From Bacteroidales bacterium (GTDB lineage: Bacteria; Bacteroidota; Bacteroidia; Bacteroidales; UBA932), in assembly GCA_017427885.1 (NCBI GenBank), contig JAFRRW010000011.1:186001-250000 (forward strand): 64,000 bases of DNA, in the 5' to 3' direction. Position numbers and translations under genes: made by a program. This document shows positions 25,427 through 34,896 of this stretch, piece by piece. Each line of letters begins with the position of its first letter. Position 1 is the stretch's first letter. The notes under the pieces are model-generated. The model searched no databases. It had not been told where the DNA came from and saw only the letters and a program-made list of their open reading frames with translations.

Positions 25427-26014
25427 CTAGTCTTTTTTTAACGGAAAACGACTGATTGCCTTAAACTTGGATATATGGTATCTAACCCAACAATGTATAG
25501 GGGAAAAAGATCGGTCTCTGAGCCATTTTACCATAACTATGTTATAATGATCTCCGCTCTTAGCCCTGAAATAATGAACTGGCCTGTATCCCATTTTTTT
25601 TGCAATCCTGATTCTATGTACATTCTTGCAATGGGTGTCGAAGACCATCACATTATATCCTGCACTTATTGCCAAACTTTCCCTCTTGCTATCCAAAGCA
25701 CGAAAGATCCCGCGCCCTGCATATTCTGGAATAATGCTGTCAAAACAGGCATAAGCATACGGACCGTTGGCATACCAAATCTTACCCACCCTGTCACCAA
25801 GAGCCGCCGTCCCCACCAACTTTTCCCCATCCAGAGCCACAAGCATAAACCCATTATCACCTAAATGTCCTATTATTCTTTCTTCCGGCCATTGGTAATG
25901 ATACATTTTTATCCCCCTCTTACGATTGGATGAATGTGCATCATATAGGCATTGCCTGATGTCATTCCAAGACACCCAGTCAGGCTTTTCTATAATGGTT
26001 ATGTTTTTATCCAT
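25427..26014 (-). CDS. GNAT-family acyltransferase
   Basis: A 195-residue protein starting at the ATG at 26012-26014; an earlier in-frame start would overlap the preceding gene and adds unconserved residues. A GNAT fold is suggested by FMLVALDGEKLVGTAALGDR, the acetyl-CoA loop PEYAGRGIFRALDSKR, and HCKNVHRIRIAKKMGYRPVH. The basic C-terminal 40 residues (SFSPIHCWVRYHISKF) could be a membrane-associating tail. Similar proteins appear beside ATP-grasp genes in polysaccharide loci. It may acylate the amine that the ligases handle, or act as an aminoacyl transferase. Confidence 0.75.
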   Translation of the reverse strand: MDKNITIIEKPDWVSWNDIRQCLYDAHSSNRKRGIKMYHYQWPEERIIGHLGDNGFMLVALDGEKLVGTAALGDRVGKIWYANGPYAYACFDSIIPEYAGRGIFRALDSKRESLAISAGYNVMVFDTHCKNVHRIRIAKKMGYRPVHYFRAKSGDHYNIVMVKWLRDRSFSPIHCWVRYHISKFKAISRFPLKKD

Positions 26015-26027
26015 CAATAACAGGCAA

Positions 26028-27104
26028 TTAATCCGGGAACCAAGTGTTCGGTCTTGGCCATAGCTCACGGATGATTCTTTCCGTATATTCGCCCATGCCG
26101 GACTTGAAAGCTGACTGGCTCAGACCCGGATTCGTATTAAACTCCAGCAGCACAGGTTCTCCATCCTCTTGTATGGCGATATCCCAACCGAGCAAATCGA
26201 AGAATGGTGATTTCATATGAAGCCGCTTCACCATCTCTATAGCTTTATCATAAGATGGCAATTCATACCCTTCCAAAATCACTCCAGTGTCCGTTTTCTC
26301 AATATCATCCTTGCTGAATCCGCCAAATGCTTCCTTACCAAGTCTTCCCTCTTTATCTATAGTTGTGCTAATGCCTCCGGCACACTGATTATCGACTACA
26401 GATCCGTTCCTTCCAATGCGGACAACCGAATATACAATCAATACCTCCATGCCTGAGCGGTATGATAGTATGCGCATCGTATTTACGGAGGAAGGGTTCA
26501 ATGCTGCCATTCTAGGATGCTGCCGGACACATTCTTGAACCAAAAAGTCTTTTTTATACTCCTTGAACAGCTGGGCTATCGTCTTTCCGTTCAAATCAGT
26601 TATTCCATCCTTAGCACTGAGAAGTTGAACCCCATGCCCTTCAGATTCACGGGCAGGTTTAATAATTACCTTTTCAAGATTTTGACATAGTTTGACCGCC
26701 TCCCCTTCCGACACTGGTTTTCCTTCATAATAGTAATACCCGTTTATGTTTTTGAGAATAGAATGAACGACGTTTTCCCCAGGGAATAAAAAATCGCACA
26801 TATTCTTGTCCCCGAATATTCCGCCATAGCGCTTAATATTTGCCCTTGGCACTAATTCACAGTGATAGAAATTGTTCGGGACATACTCCTTAGTAAATAC
26901 ACCGGTGCGAGAATAGAAATATTCATGACAATAAAGCGGGACCTTTCGGCCTATCATACTCTTATAAAAATCATTAACCTCTTTTTTCTGCGTTTTTGTC
27001 AGTTTTCTATGGTTTTCAAGATCCTTGAAGTTTTTAGTAATTCGCACTTTCCACTTCCTGAGCTCCCGTTTTTTATTGATAATTGTTACTATCCTCTTAA
27101 ACAT
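26028..27104 (-). CDS. sugar-transfer-associated ATP-grasp protein, copy 1
   Basis: A 358-residue ATP-grasp protein of the kind annotated as sugar-transfer associated (PF14397-like). The nucleotide-binding lysines fall in VIIKPARESEGHGVQLL; LVQECVRQHPRMAALNPSSV and NTMRILSYRSG form the middle; and FDLLGWDIAIQEDG plus VLLEFNTNPGLSQSAF is the metal-binding end. The N-terminal 60 residues are basic and may touch the membrane. It differs strongly from the next ATP-grasp gene, so the two probably have different substrates. It sits 13 bases upstream of the GNAT gene and 25 after the next ATP-grasp gene. Confidence 0.85.
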   Translation of the reverse strand: MFKRIVTIINKKRELRKWKVRITKNFKDLENHRKLTKTQKKEVNDFYKSMIGRKVPLYCHEYFYSRTGVFTKEYVPNNFYHCELVPRANIKRYGGIFGDKNMCDFLFPGENVVHSILKNINGYYYYEGKPVSEGEAVKLCQNLEKVIIKPARESEGHGVQLLSAKDGITDLNGKTIAQLFKEYKKDFLVQECVRQHPRMAALNPSSVNTMRILSYRSGMEVLIVYSVVRIGRNGSVVDNQCAGGISTTIDKEGRLGKEAFGGFSKDDIEKTDTGVILEGYELPSYDKAIEMVKRLHMKSPFFDLLGWDIAIQEDGEPVLLEFNTNPGLSQSAFKSGMGEYTERIIRELWPRPNTWFPD

Positions 27105-27129
27105 AATCGTACTCTTTAGCGTTTAATAA

Positions 27130-28305
27130 TCAAGAAAACTTGGCTATCATTCTTCTATCCTTTAGAGGCAACCTCCAATTCCCTGTCGCATAACGGTTCA
27201 CATTCCCTCCCCAGTACTGTTTCCAAGCCAAATAGCAATCCCGGATTTCATTACGCCAACCACGCCGTATGAAATACTGGCCGGTCCGATCCCAAAAATC
27301 GTTGACCTCAATTACAACAGGACCATCTTCTGTTATTGCGATATCCCAACCTGCGGCCTTACAATAAGGGAAAGCCTGCTGGAAACGTTTCACCTCTTCC
27401 TTGATTAACTGCCAGTTTTCAACGAAGACACCGTTCAATTGAACACCGCTATCAGGGTGCTTGTCGATTTCTATTGTCTTTCTCCAACCATTAAATAAGA
27501 CAGCATCTTTTATTTCACCGGTTTCAACATCGATACACGCATCTACGTTACCGCCTTCGCCCGCATTGTCAACACATCTGCCAGGACTGCCAATTTTCAC
27601 GAAGGTTGCTATAATCTTTGCAGTTCCATCAGGATACAAAGTGGTCATGAAACGCACCGTGTTGACAGACGTCTCATTGAAATCTGCAAACTGCTTGGTT
27701 TGATGGACCACGCTCTCAAAGATCAAAGGTTCCTTGCCAAGTATCTCACTCAACCTGATAACACTCCCATCAAAACGGGTGAGCATGGCATCTCTCTCCT
27801 CGAACTGAATGTCTTTGATCACCCAAACATTGTCACCGTGCGAGCTCTCCGTAGTTTTTATCACGCAAGATTCAATCCCCTTGGACTCCAAGATATGCAA
27901 CACGCCCGACAGGTCTCCCGCACATTCATCGCTTGCAATATAACGTGCCTCCGGCTGATAATAACAATACAGTTCGGACTTCCGCACGCCTGTATTCTCC
28001 AGTGTTTTGTGAGCCAAATACTTATTGCGGGCAAGAGAATAATACTTTACAGGATTCAAATAATCCAAATAGAAGCGCTGCTCATTAAGTCCAAGAAAAG
28101 ACTGACGGAATCCCTCATCTCGTTTCTCAAATTCAAAATCAAAGTACTCATCAGTTGTCAAGCCCTTAGACTTAAACAATTTTTTATAATCAGCGACAAT
28201 ACGTCTTCTTCCTTGTTTACCGGAGTCAATGGTCTTCGCCCAATTCCTCAAACTCCGGTTCCCCAGAAGAAGGCTTACCAGACGTTTTAAGATTTTATTT
28301 ATCAT
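27130..28305 (-). CDS. sugar-transfer-associated ATP-grasp protein, copy 2
   Basis: A 391-residue relative of the preceding protein, sharing its layout: basic N-terminus (LKRLVSLLLGNRSLRNW), SCVIKTTESSHGDNVWVIKD, FNETSVNTVRFMTTLY, DNAGEGGNVDACIDVETGEI, AAGWDIAITEDGPVVIEVND. The ending EVNDFWDRTGQYF replaces the EFNTNPG form of copy 1. Substrate unknown. Its stop-side neighbour is copy 1, and its ATG overlaps the stop of the second capA-like gene by one base, repeating the ATP-grasp/CapA pairing seen at 23076-25426. Confidence 0.83.
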   Translation of the reverse strand: MINKILKRLVSLLLGNRSLRNWAKTIDSGKQGRRRIVADYKKLFKSKGLTTDEYFDFEFEKRDEGFRQSFLGLNEQRFYLDYLNPVKYYSLARNKYLAHKTLENTGVRKSELYCYYQPEARYIASDECAGDLSGVLHILESKGIESCVIKTTESSHGDNVWVIKDIQFEERDAMLTRFDGSVIRLSEILGKEPLIFESVVHQTKQFADFNETSVNTVRFMTTLYPDGTAKIIATFVKIGSPGRCVDNAGEGGNVDACIDVETGEIKDAVLFNGWRKTIEIDKHPDSGVQLNGVFVENWQLIKEEVKRFQQAFPYCKAAGWDIAITEDGPVVIEVNDFWDRTGQYFIRRGWRNEIRDCYLAWKQYWGGNVNRYATGNWRLPLKDRRMIAKFS

Positions 28306-29402
28306 TATACTTGCTTGATTCTTCGATATATTCTCCGTATTATACTCCTACCTTTACGTTTAATTCTTACCATGGATCGATAGGGCCAACATGTAAGCAT
28401 TAATGAAGACTTACCAAGTCCTCTCAATACAGCCTTTTCAGGGACAGACAGCGACACAACATTATCATCCGAAGAATGAACATAATCCCTTTTAACCGTT
28501 ATACCGTCTTTTTCAACATTAAGACTTACAATACATCCATACCTCGATATGGGATTCCATACTTGCCGGATAGGTTCCTCAATAGGATATGGATAACCAA
28601 CCACGTCCTTTACCCCTTCCACTTCTTTTAATGAATCCGGATACCATATCGGTCGAGGCGGATACATATAAAAATCAGGGAAAAGGAAGTTACCCATACT
28701 ATAACATATCGACTTGCCCTTATATTCCACAAGAGGCTGAATCTGGTGTGTATGGCTTCCCAGCACGGCGTCAGCCCCAGCATCAATCATCTTTTTTGCC
28801 AAGGTCACGCACTCCGGTAACGGCTCATACTGATATTCACGTCCCCAATGAGGCAAAACAATCACCTTGTCATATTTTTCCTTGGCATTATGAATATCTT
28901 CCACCACCTTATCTATATACAACGGATTGACACCCGCCTTTTCTTTCCCTGCCAGTTCAACATATCCTAACCACGGATTGCCATACATACAGTAAGCCAG
29001 AACCGCCACTCGCAAACCGTCCTTCTCCATTATTGCCGGTCGTGAAGCCTCATCAATATTATTACCTACCCCACAATACTTTATGCCGTTTTCTTTTAAT
29101 AGTCTGATTGTATTCTTCAAACCATCCTCGCCCAAGTCCCAGATATGATTATTGGCCAAGGACACGACATCGAACCCCATCTCTTTTATACGGAAAAAGT
29201 CCTCGTTCCGGGCATAGATAATGTTCTGCCTTCCTGACATTTTTACCGGATCGAAAGACAGGCCTGTACCAATAGCGGCTTCGAGGGTTCCTATTCTGAA
29301 GTCAAAGCTTTGAATATAATCCCGTAACGATGATGATATATAATTGTCCTGGTATGGCAATACACCCCCAGGCATTATGTCACCACAAAAGAAGAGTTTC
29401 AC
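28305..29402 (-). CDS. CapA-family protein, copy 2
   Basis: A 365-residue CapA-family protein beginning with GTG (GTG AAA CTC), which gives KLFFCGDIMPGG, the normal CapA N-terminus; the next ATG would remove the first metal motif. Other motifs: RIGTLEAAIG, SLANNHIWDLGEDG, VLPHWGREYQYEPL, GSHTHQIQPL and SICYSMGNFLFPD. This is a canonical cytoplasmic-type CapA with no signal peptide. It is closer to the classic family than copy 1. The flippase gene ends 2 bases upstream. Confidence 0.9.
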   Translation of the reverse strand: MKLFFCGDIMPGGVLPYQDNYISSSLRDYIQSFDFRIGTLEAAIGTGLSFDPVKMSGRQNIIYARNEDFFRIKEMGFDVVSLANNHIWDLGEDGLKNTIRLLKENGIKYCGVGNNIDEASRPAIMEKDGLRVAVLAYCMYGNPWLGYVELAGKEKAGVNPLYIDKVVEDIHNAKEKYDKVIVLPHWGREYQYEPLPECVTLAKKMIDAGADAVLGSHTHQIQPLVEYKGKSICYSMGNFLFPDFYMYPPRPIWYPDSLKEVEGVKDVVGYPYPIEEPIRQVWNPISRYGCIVSLNVEKDGITVKRDYVHSSDDNVVSLSVPEKAVLRGLGKSSLMLTCWPYRSMVRIKRKGRSIIRRIYRRIKQV

Positions 29403-29404
29403 TT

Positions 29405-30868
29405 TTAATTCCTTTTAAATTTTCCAAACACTAACGGTATCGTCTCTCTGACATATTTGAAACTCTCCATTTTCATCAACATCGACCCTCCAAGATAGAT
29501 TATGACAAAGACAAATAACTGTATGATTGCAAGAGGATACATGTTCAGGACAGAGAAATAATCACCTGCAAGGAATGCAGCTATGAACGCGATCAAAGAC
29601 AAAACTACAATTGGCAGAAGGTCCTGCATCTGTCTCGTAATCTTATAACCAATATATTTATGAACCTGAAATGAATTGATAAAATATATCAACCAGGATT
29701 GTAATACCATTCCGACTAGAAGTCCCCATATGCCGCCAAGAATAAGGCCTGAGACGACGAATAAAAGACCGACCACTCGTTTTACAACTGTCCAGGTAAA
29801 CATTTGTTTACTTTTTCCTACAGCAGCTACTGCAAGATAATTAACCCCTTGCAAACTAATGGCAATACCGGCTATACATAAAATCTGGAAATATGGTACG
29901 CTCTCCAACCACCTTTCAGAATAAAGTAACACGAAAATGGGTTTGGCAAGCAAAAAAAGTAATGCCATTATAGGGAAAGTAAGATATGCTATCGAAATGG
30001 TTATTCGCTTTATAACATTGATTAGCACCGGCAAATCGTGTTGGCATTCCGCATAAAGAGGATATGTAACCTGTCCCATAACACCGGAGATACTAGTGGA
30101 TGCCAGTTCCTCAGTACTTTTCGCCTTTGAATAATAACCCATCGTTGACGAATCATACACCCTCCCTATCAACAAACCTTGAATTTGATTACCCAACTGA
30201 TTTAGCAGGTTCGTCAAAAACATATAGAAGCCAAAGGAGAACAATTCCTTAAATGACTTCCAAGAAAAGACCAGCTTTGGACGCCACTTGATAAAAAACC
30301 AAAATACGACGGCCGGGATAGCAGCTGTTATCAGATGTTGCACTACCAAAGCCCATACACCAAACCCTTTATACGCCAAGACAATGGTTACGCTCAGAGC
30401 GATAATGGACGTTGTGATAGTTACTATGGACAGTACTTTGAAATTCAGTTGCTTCTTGAGTTGGTTCCGTTGAACAATGTTGAAAGCATAAATGAACAGT
30501 ACCAATCCCTGAACACGCAACACGTCACATAAAAGCGGTATGTCATAGAATCGTGCAATTGCCGGGGCACAGAAATACAATACCGCATACATTAACAAGG
30601 CCACACCAAGATTCCAATAGAAAATAGTCGAATAATCCTCCTGGGTGGGCCTTTTTTTCTGTATAAGCGCGGAGCCGAAACCTCCGTCGATAAAAGCTTC
30701 CGCAAGCACCATAAATATGGTCAGCATCCCGATGCAGCCATAATCATATGGAGTCAGCAGACGCGCCAGAATTATTCCGGAAATGAACTGGATTCCCATT
30801 GCAGAATACTTCTGCAACGCTGCCCAGGCCATTCCAGAGGCGGCTCTCTGTTTCAACGACTTAGCCAT
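29405..30868 (-). CDS. Wzx-type polysaccharide flippase (MOP superfamily, WzxC-like)
   Basis: A 487-residue integral membrane protein with about 12-14 hydrophobic helices. It starts MAKSLKQRAASGMAWAALQK and continues with SGIILARLLTPYDYGCIGML, the typical opening of WzxC-like flippases, and DGGFGSALIQKKRPTQEDYS follows. It would turn the undecaprenyl-linked repeat unit across the inner membrane for polymerisation by the Wzy-like protein at 18964-20148. It is clearly AT-rich: 21 of the 60 bases at 29461-29520 are G or C by hand count. Confidence 0.92.
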   Translation of the reverse strand: MAKSLKQRAASGMAWAALQKYSAMGIQFISGIILARLLTPYDYGCIGMLTIFMVLAEAFIDGGFGSALIQKKRPTQEDYSTIFYWNLGVALLMYAVLYFCAPAIARFYDIPLLCDVLRVQGLVLFIYAFNIVQRNQLKKQLNFKVLSIVTITTSIIALSVTIVLAYKGFGVWALVVQHLITAAIPAVVFWFFIKWRPKLVFSWKSFKELFSFGFYMFLTNLLNQLGNQIQGLLIGRVYDSSTMGYYSKAKSTEELASTSISGVMGQVTYPLYAECQHDLPVLINVIKRITISIAYLTFPIMALLFLLAKPIFVLLYSERWLESVPYFQILCIAGIAISLQGVNYLAVAAVGKSKQMFTWTVVKRVVGLLFVVSGLILGGIWGLLVGMVLQSWLIYFINSFQVHKYIGYKITRQMQDLLPIVVLSLIAFIAAFLAGDYFSVLNMYPLAIIQLFVFVIIYLGGSMLMKMESFKYVRETIPLVFGKFKRN

Positions 30869-30881
30869 CCTTTTTGCAAGA

Positions 30882-32090
30882 TCACTTCCCTTCCGCGAAA
30901 TCTCTTAAATATTCAAACCATGGCGTCAGGTTTCCGTCTTTCACTATCATCGAACGATTAATCACCTCCGATTTTTCTCCCTTCAATAGCGGCTCAAACA
31001 CATGTTTTGTCAACATCTCTCCGAAATAAGCACTCGTATCCATCGCAAGAGCATTCGGACAGGTATCAACGGCCATTACCGTAATGTTCTTATCTGATGA
31101 GAACGCAGGTTCATCCTGTTCAGTTACGGGATTGTAATCGAAATAAGGGGCATCGTGCGTGGCGGGACGAACTGTTGATTTGATGCTTCCCTTGATATCA
31201 CAGGTAACGTCACCAATCATCTTTATACGCAGATCGTCTCGACGAAGATCTTCCTCGCTCAGATACACAGGAGCATCAGGCCCCCAGAAGTGAGCACAGA
31301 CCAACACATCCGTCTGTCTTGCCCAGCGAAGGAAATCACTCTCGTACTCTTTCGCATTATGTGTGAAATCAGCCCAAGAAAAAACTCCTCCATCTTTCCG
31401 TTTCACAAGCCTGTCCACATCAGCAAAAGAGTAGGAAAGTTTATCCACGCAGTCTGTGCTGAGGTATTCATCCTCAGTCATCTTGACAGCGCCGATATTA
31501 TCCAGGACATATCTGGCCCCTTGTGATACGCGCCCGGCTCCGGTGATGAATATCTTAATCTTTGGAAGTTCAATCCCTTTCAACGCGGCCAACAGTTTAT
31601 CCAAGGTAAAACGGAGATCCGGTTTCGGCAAATCATACAGATTGTGTTTCAAACCATACCCGCGCAGAGTATAATAAACCCCGACCACACCGGCCCACCA
31701 TCCAAATGCACAGACACGGATATTGTTGTCATCTACAAGGTACTCATAATCGCAGAATGTGATCCGCTTTTTAATAAACGCCTGAAGCAAAGGACGATTA
31801 TATGCCTGCATCTTGGCAATATGACCGAAGAAGAAATACTGTTTGTCAGGAATCAGAGAATCAATTTTCGCTTCCTTGATACCGAACAGGATATCACAGT
31901 CTTCCACTTTGTCTACTACCTTGACGCCTTCCTGGCGATACTCTTCGTCCGAAAAAGCACGGATGTCACTGGCCTGCACGACAATCTCGTGTTGAGGATA
32001 TTTCCTGTTCAACTCCGCCACCTGCTTGGGAGACAATGCCACCCTGTTGTCAACAGGCGTTTTCGTTTCTTTGATAAGTCCTATTTTCAT
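30882..32090 (-). CDS. saccharopine/alanine-dehydrogenase-like NAD(P) oxidoreductase
   Basis: A 402-residue protein with an AlaDH/PNT-type N-terminal domain (MKIGLIKETKTPVDNRVALS) and a Rossmann region IFITGAGRVSQGARYVL (about 176-192), then GDVTCDIKGSIKSTVRPATH and TVMAVDTCPNALAMDTSAYF. The overall plan is that of lysine-forming saccharopine dehydrogenase. Homologues occur in Bacteroidales polysaccharide loci. The family oxidises or forms secondary amines between amino acids and keto acids, so a role in making an opine such as N-(carboxyethyl)-lysine for glycan decoration is possible. Polymers carrying such opines are known in other bacteria. This is inference from family and context only. 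Confidence 0.8.
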   Translation of the reverse strand: MKIGLIKETKTPVDNRVALSPKQVAELNRKYPQHEIVVQASDIRAFSDEEYRQEGVKVVDKVEDCDILFGIKEAKIDSLIPDKQYFFFGHIAKMQAYNRPLLQAFIKKRITFCDYEYLVDDNNIRVCAFGWWAGVVGVYYTLRGYGLKHNLYDLPKPDLRFTLDKLLAALKGIELPKIKIFITGAGRVSQGARYVLDNIGAVKMTEDEYLSTDCVDKLSYSFADVDRLVKRKDGGVFSWADFTHNAKEYESDFLRWARQTDVLVCAHFWGPDAPVYLSEEDLRRDDLRIKMIGDVTCDIKGSIKSTVRPATHDAPYFDYNPVTEQDEPAFSSDKNITVMAVDTCPNALAMDTSAYFGEMLTKHVFEPLLKGEKSEVINRSMIVKDGNLTPWFEYLRDFAEGK

Positions 32091-32118
32091 ATACTTGATG
32101 TTACTTTTTTGGAACGAC

Positions 32119-32523
32119 TTACTTATCCCTGCAATACTCCCTCAGCATAGTGGAGGAGATGCCCTCGGTCCTCGCCAGTACCTTTACCTCCTTCCCATTT
32201 TCCTCACACCACTTCACGGCTCTCTGAAACCCCTCGTGCTTCTGGTCCGGACCTTTCACAAATACGTCAAAATCGATATTTCGGATATCAACATCGACAT
32301 CTTTGTATATAACCACCTCATCGACATATTTCACGGCACTGACCATAAAGGCCCTTTCTTCCGTCGAATAAATCATCTTGGTCCCTGGCTTATACTTTAG
32401 GATGAAGTCCCCGTCCTGGACGGCGACAATGAGTTTGTCTCCCAGTTCCTTAGCCCGCTTGAAAAGAAGGATGTGACCGATATGGAGCATATCGTAGACT
32501 CCGAAAGTAAGGACGGTTTTCAT
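32119..32523 (-). CDS. glycerol-3-phosphate cytidylyltransferase-like (TagD-like)
   Basis: A 134-residue single-domain cytidylyltransferase. HIGH at residues 14-17 (DMLHIGHILLF) and RTEGISSTMLR near the C-terminus are the nucleotide-binding motifs of the TagD/GCT family. It would make CDP-glycerol or a similar CDP-polyol from CTP and the alcohol phosphate. It is 28 bases before the dehydrogenase gene and 31 after rmlA, in the same transcript. The LicD protein at 20177-20977 is the probable user of the product. The identity of the alcohol is not readable. Confidence 0.9.
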   Translation of the reverse strand: MKTVLTFGVYDMLHIGHILLFKRAKELGDKLIVAVQDGDFILKYKPGTKMIYSTEERAFMVSAVKYVDEVVIYKDVDVDIRNIDFDVFVKGPDQKHEGFQRAVKWCEENGKEVKVLARTEGISSTMLREYCRDK

Positions 32524-32554
32524 AAAGACTATTTGAGATTGCAGTAATGTATCA

Positions 32555-33433
32555 TCATTCCCCTTCCGCCAGCCTCATCAGGTACTGCCCGTACTGGCTG
32601 TTGAGCATCTGACCGGCGGAACGGCGGACCTGGGCCGGGGTTATCCAGCCCTTCTCGAGGCCTATGCCTTCGAGGCAGGCGACCATCAGGCCCTGGCGTT
32701 TCTCGATGGTTTCAATATAGGCCGTGGCCTCGGCGAGGGAATCGTGGGTGCCGGTGTCGAGCCAGGCGAAACCCAGGCCCAGGGTCTCCACCTTCAGTTC
32801 CCCCGCCTCCAGGAACCTCTGGTTGACGGTGGTTATCTCAAGTTCTCCCCTGGCGGAAGGCCTGACTCCCTTGGCGACCTCGACGACCTTGTTGGGATAG
32901 AAATACAGGCCGACCACGGCATAGTTGCTCTTGGGCCGGGCAGGTTTCTCTTCTATGGAAAGGCAGTTGCCGTCCCTGTCGAATTCGGCGACGCCGTAGC
33001 GCTCGGGGTCGTTGACCCTGTAGCCGAAGATGGTGGCCTTCCCTTCGGTCTCAGCCGTCTTCACAGCATTGTCCAGAAGGGAGGAGAAACCGCTGCCGTG
33101 GAATATGTTGTCACCTAGGACGAGGCAGACGGAGTCGTCGCCTATGAACTTCTCGCCGATGATGAAGGCCTGCGCGAGGCCGTCGGGAGAAGGTTGTTCG
33201 GCATATTCGAAACGGACGCCGAAGTCGGAGCCGTCGCCCAGCAGCCGCCTGAAAAGGGGAAGGTCTTCCGGTGTGGAAATAATCAGTATGTCCCGGATCC
33301 CAGCCTGCATCAGCACGCTGACGGGATAATACACCATCGGCTTGTCATATACGGGAAGCAGCTGCTTGCTGATTCCTTTCGTTATGGGATACAGCCTCGT
33401 GGCCGCTCCCCCGGCGAGAACTATTCCTTTCAT
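32555..33433 (-). CDS. rmlA: glucose-1-phosphate thymidylyltransferase
   Basis: A 292-residue RmlA. The signature [20 protein letters not shown] is at residues 8-27 with YDKPMVYYP after it; [15 protein letters not shown] and [13 protein letters not shown] are further family stretches. It makes dTDP-glucose from dTTP and glucose-1-phosphate, the first step to dTDP-L-rhamnose. It overlaps rmlD by 4 bases. All four rhamnose genes follow one another in the order B-C-D-A in the direction of transcription. Confidence 0.97.
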   Translation of the reverse strand: MKGIVLAGGAATRLYPITKGISKQLLPVYDKPMVYYPVSVLMQAGIRDILIISTPEDLPLFRRLLGDGSDFGVRFEYAEQPSPDGLAQAFIIGEKFIGDDSVCLVLGDNIFHGSGFSSLLDNAVKTAETEGKATIFGYRVNDPERYGVAEFDRDGNCLSIEEKPARPKSNYAVVGLYFYPNKVVEVAKGVRPSARGELEITTVNQRFLEAGELKVETLGLGFAWLDTGTHDSLAEATAYIETIEKRQGLMVACLEGIGLEKGWITPAQVRRSAGQMLNSQYGQYLMRLAEGE

Positions 33434-34320
33434 CTGTTTTCGTTTATCATTTTAGCAAGGCACCGTCTCAAAGAATCCGTCCAATGCGGGATGGCGAGGC
33501 CGAAAGTCTCTTTTATCTTGGTCTTGTCGAGAACCGAGTAGGCCGGACGCCGGGCTTTGGTGGGGAATTCATCGCTGTGGCAGGGGATGATGTCACAGGC
33601 GGTATGGCCGGAATAATCGGCGATCGCCTTGGCAAAGTCGTACCAGGAGCAGACACCTTCGTCCGTGTAGTGGTAGATGCCCTCTGCAGGAACTGTGGAA
33701 TCCAGGATTGTCATTATCGCTCCGGCGAGGTCCACGGCGTAAGTGGGGGTGCCGACCTGGTCGGAAACGACCTTCAACTGAGGCCTGGTGTCCATCAGGC
33801 GGAGCATCGTCCTGACGAAATTCTTTCCGGATTCGCTGTAAAGCCACCCCGTGCGGATTATAATATGGCGGCAGCCGGATTCCTGGACGGCCTGTTCTCC
33901 GTGGAGTTTCGAAAGGCCGTAAACTCCCAGCGGCGCCGCAGGATGGTCCTCGCGGATGGGAGCATCGACCGGTTCGCCGCCGAAGACATAATCCGTGGAA
34001 ATATGTACAAGCAGACCTCCGGCCTCCTTCATCGCGGCTGCAAGTATCCCCGGGGCCTCCCCGTTTATCCTTTCCGCAAGGGCGGCATTGTCCTCGGCCG
34101 CCTCGACGTCGGTGTAGGCCGCGCAGTTGACAATCACCTGTATCCCTTCCTTCTTCACCTTATCCCTCACCGCGCCGGCATCGGTGATGTCCAATCCCCC
34201 GATACCCTCTTCCGGAACGGAGGCAACGTCGGTGAACACATACCTGTCCCTCCTTCCCTTTGCAAGAAGCCTCAACTCACTGCCTAGCTGCCCGCAGGCA
34301 CCCGTCACAAGCACGTTCAT
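33430..34320 (-). CDS. rmlD: dTDP-4-dehydrorhamnose reductase
   Basis: A 296-residue SDR of the RmlD type. It has [18 protein letters not shown] at the N-terminus, [10 protein letters not shown], and the catalytic Tyr/Lys pair in [12 protein letters not shown]. It carries out the last step, NAD(P)H reduction to dTDP-L-rhamnose. The length is normal. It overlaps rmlC and rmlA by 4 bases each. Confidence 0.96.
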   Translation of the reverse strand: MNVLVTGACGQLGSELRLLAKGRRDRYVFTDVASVPEEGIGGLDITDAGAVRDKVKKEGIQVIVNCAAYTDVEAAEDNAALAERINGEAPGILAAAMKEAGGLLVHISTDYVFGGEPVDAPIREDHPAAPLGVYGLSKLHGEQAVQESGCRHIIIRTGWLYSESGKNFVRTMLRLMDTRPQLKVVSDQVGTPTYAVDLAGAIMTILDSTVPAEGIYHYTDEGVCSWYDFAKAIADYSGHTACDIIPCHSDEFPTKARRPAYSVLDKTKIKETFGLAIPHWTDSLRRCLAKMINENR

Positions 34321-34895
34321 TCCGCGTAGTAATCTATGGCGTAATCAAACAGTTCGCCGGCATCTTTCAGCCTCGGAGCGGCCTTGTCCCTTTCGGAAAG
34401 AATCAGCCCACCTTCCGGCACGGGCCATTCAATTCCCAGCTCTGGATCGTCCCAGGCAATTGATCCTTCCGCTTCCGGGGCGTACGGACTGTCGCATTTG
34501 TACTGGAACAGGGCCGTCTCGCTGAGCACCACAAAACCGTGGGCGAATCCTCTCGGCAAGAACACCTGGCGGTGGTTTTCCCCGCTGAGTTCGACCATCA
34601 CATACTTTCCGAAGGTAGGGGAACCTCTCCTGATATCCACGGCCACATCCATCACGGTGCCCTCGACGACCCTCACGAGCTTGCCCTGTGCGGCCCTCCC
34701 CTTCTGGAAATGAAGCCCCCTCAGCACTCCCCGGCGGCTTCTGCTCTCGCTATCCTGGACGAACTTCACGGGCATGACCTTCCCGTCGAAATCCCTCTGC
34801 GACCACGATTCCATAAAATACCCGCGGCAGTCGCCGAACACCTTCGGTTCGATGACCACCACCCCGGGAATCGCAGTTTCAATCACATCGATCAT
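34317..34895 (-). CDS. rmlC: dTDP-4-dehydrorhamnose 3,5-epimerase
   Basis: A 192-residue cupin-fold RmlC. RRGVLRGLHFQKG contains the catalytic histidine, FLPRGFAHGFVVLSE the second cupin strand pair, and YKCDSPYAPEAEGSIAWDDP the catalytic tyrosine region. It epimerises C3 and C5 of dTDP-4-keto-6-deoxyglucose. It lies 1 base from rmlB and overlaps rmlD by 4 bases. Confidence 0.96.
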   Translation of the reverse strand: MIDVIETAIPGVVVIEPKVFGDCRGYFMESWSQRDFDGKVMPVKFVQDSESRSRRGVLRGLHFQKGRAAQGKLVRVVEGTVMDVAVDIRRGSPTFGKYVMVELSGENHRQVFLPRGFAHGFVVLSETALFQYKCDSPYAPEAEGSIAWDDPELGIEWPVPEGGLILSERDKAAPRLKDAGELFDYAIDYYAE

Positions 34896-34896
34896 C

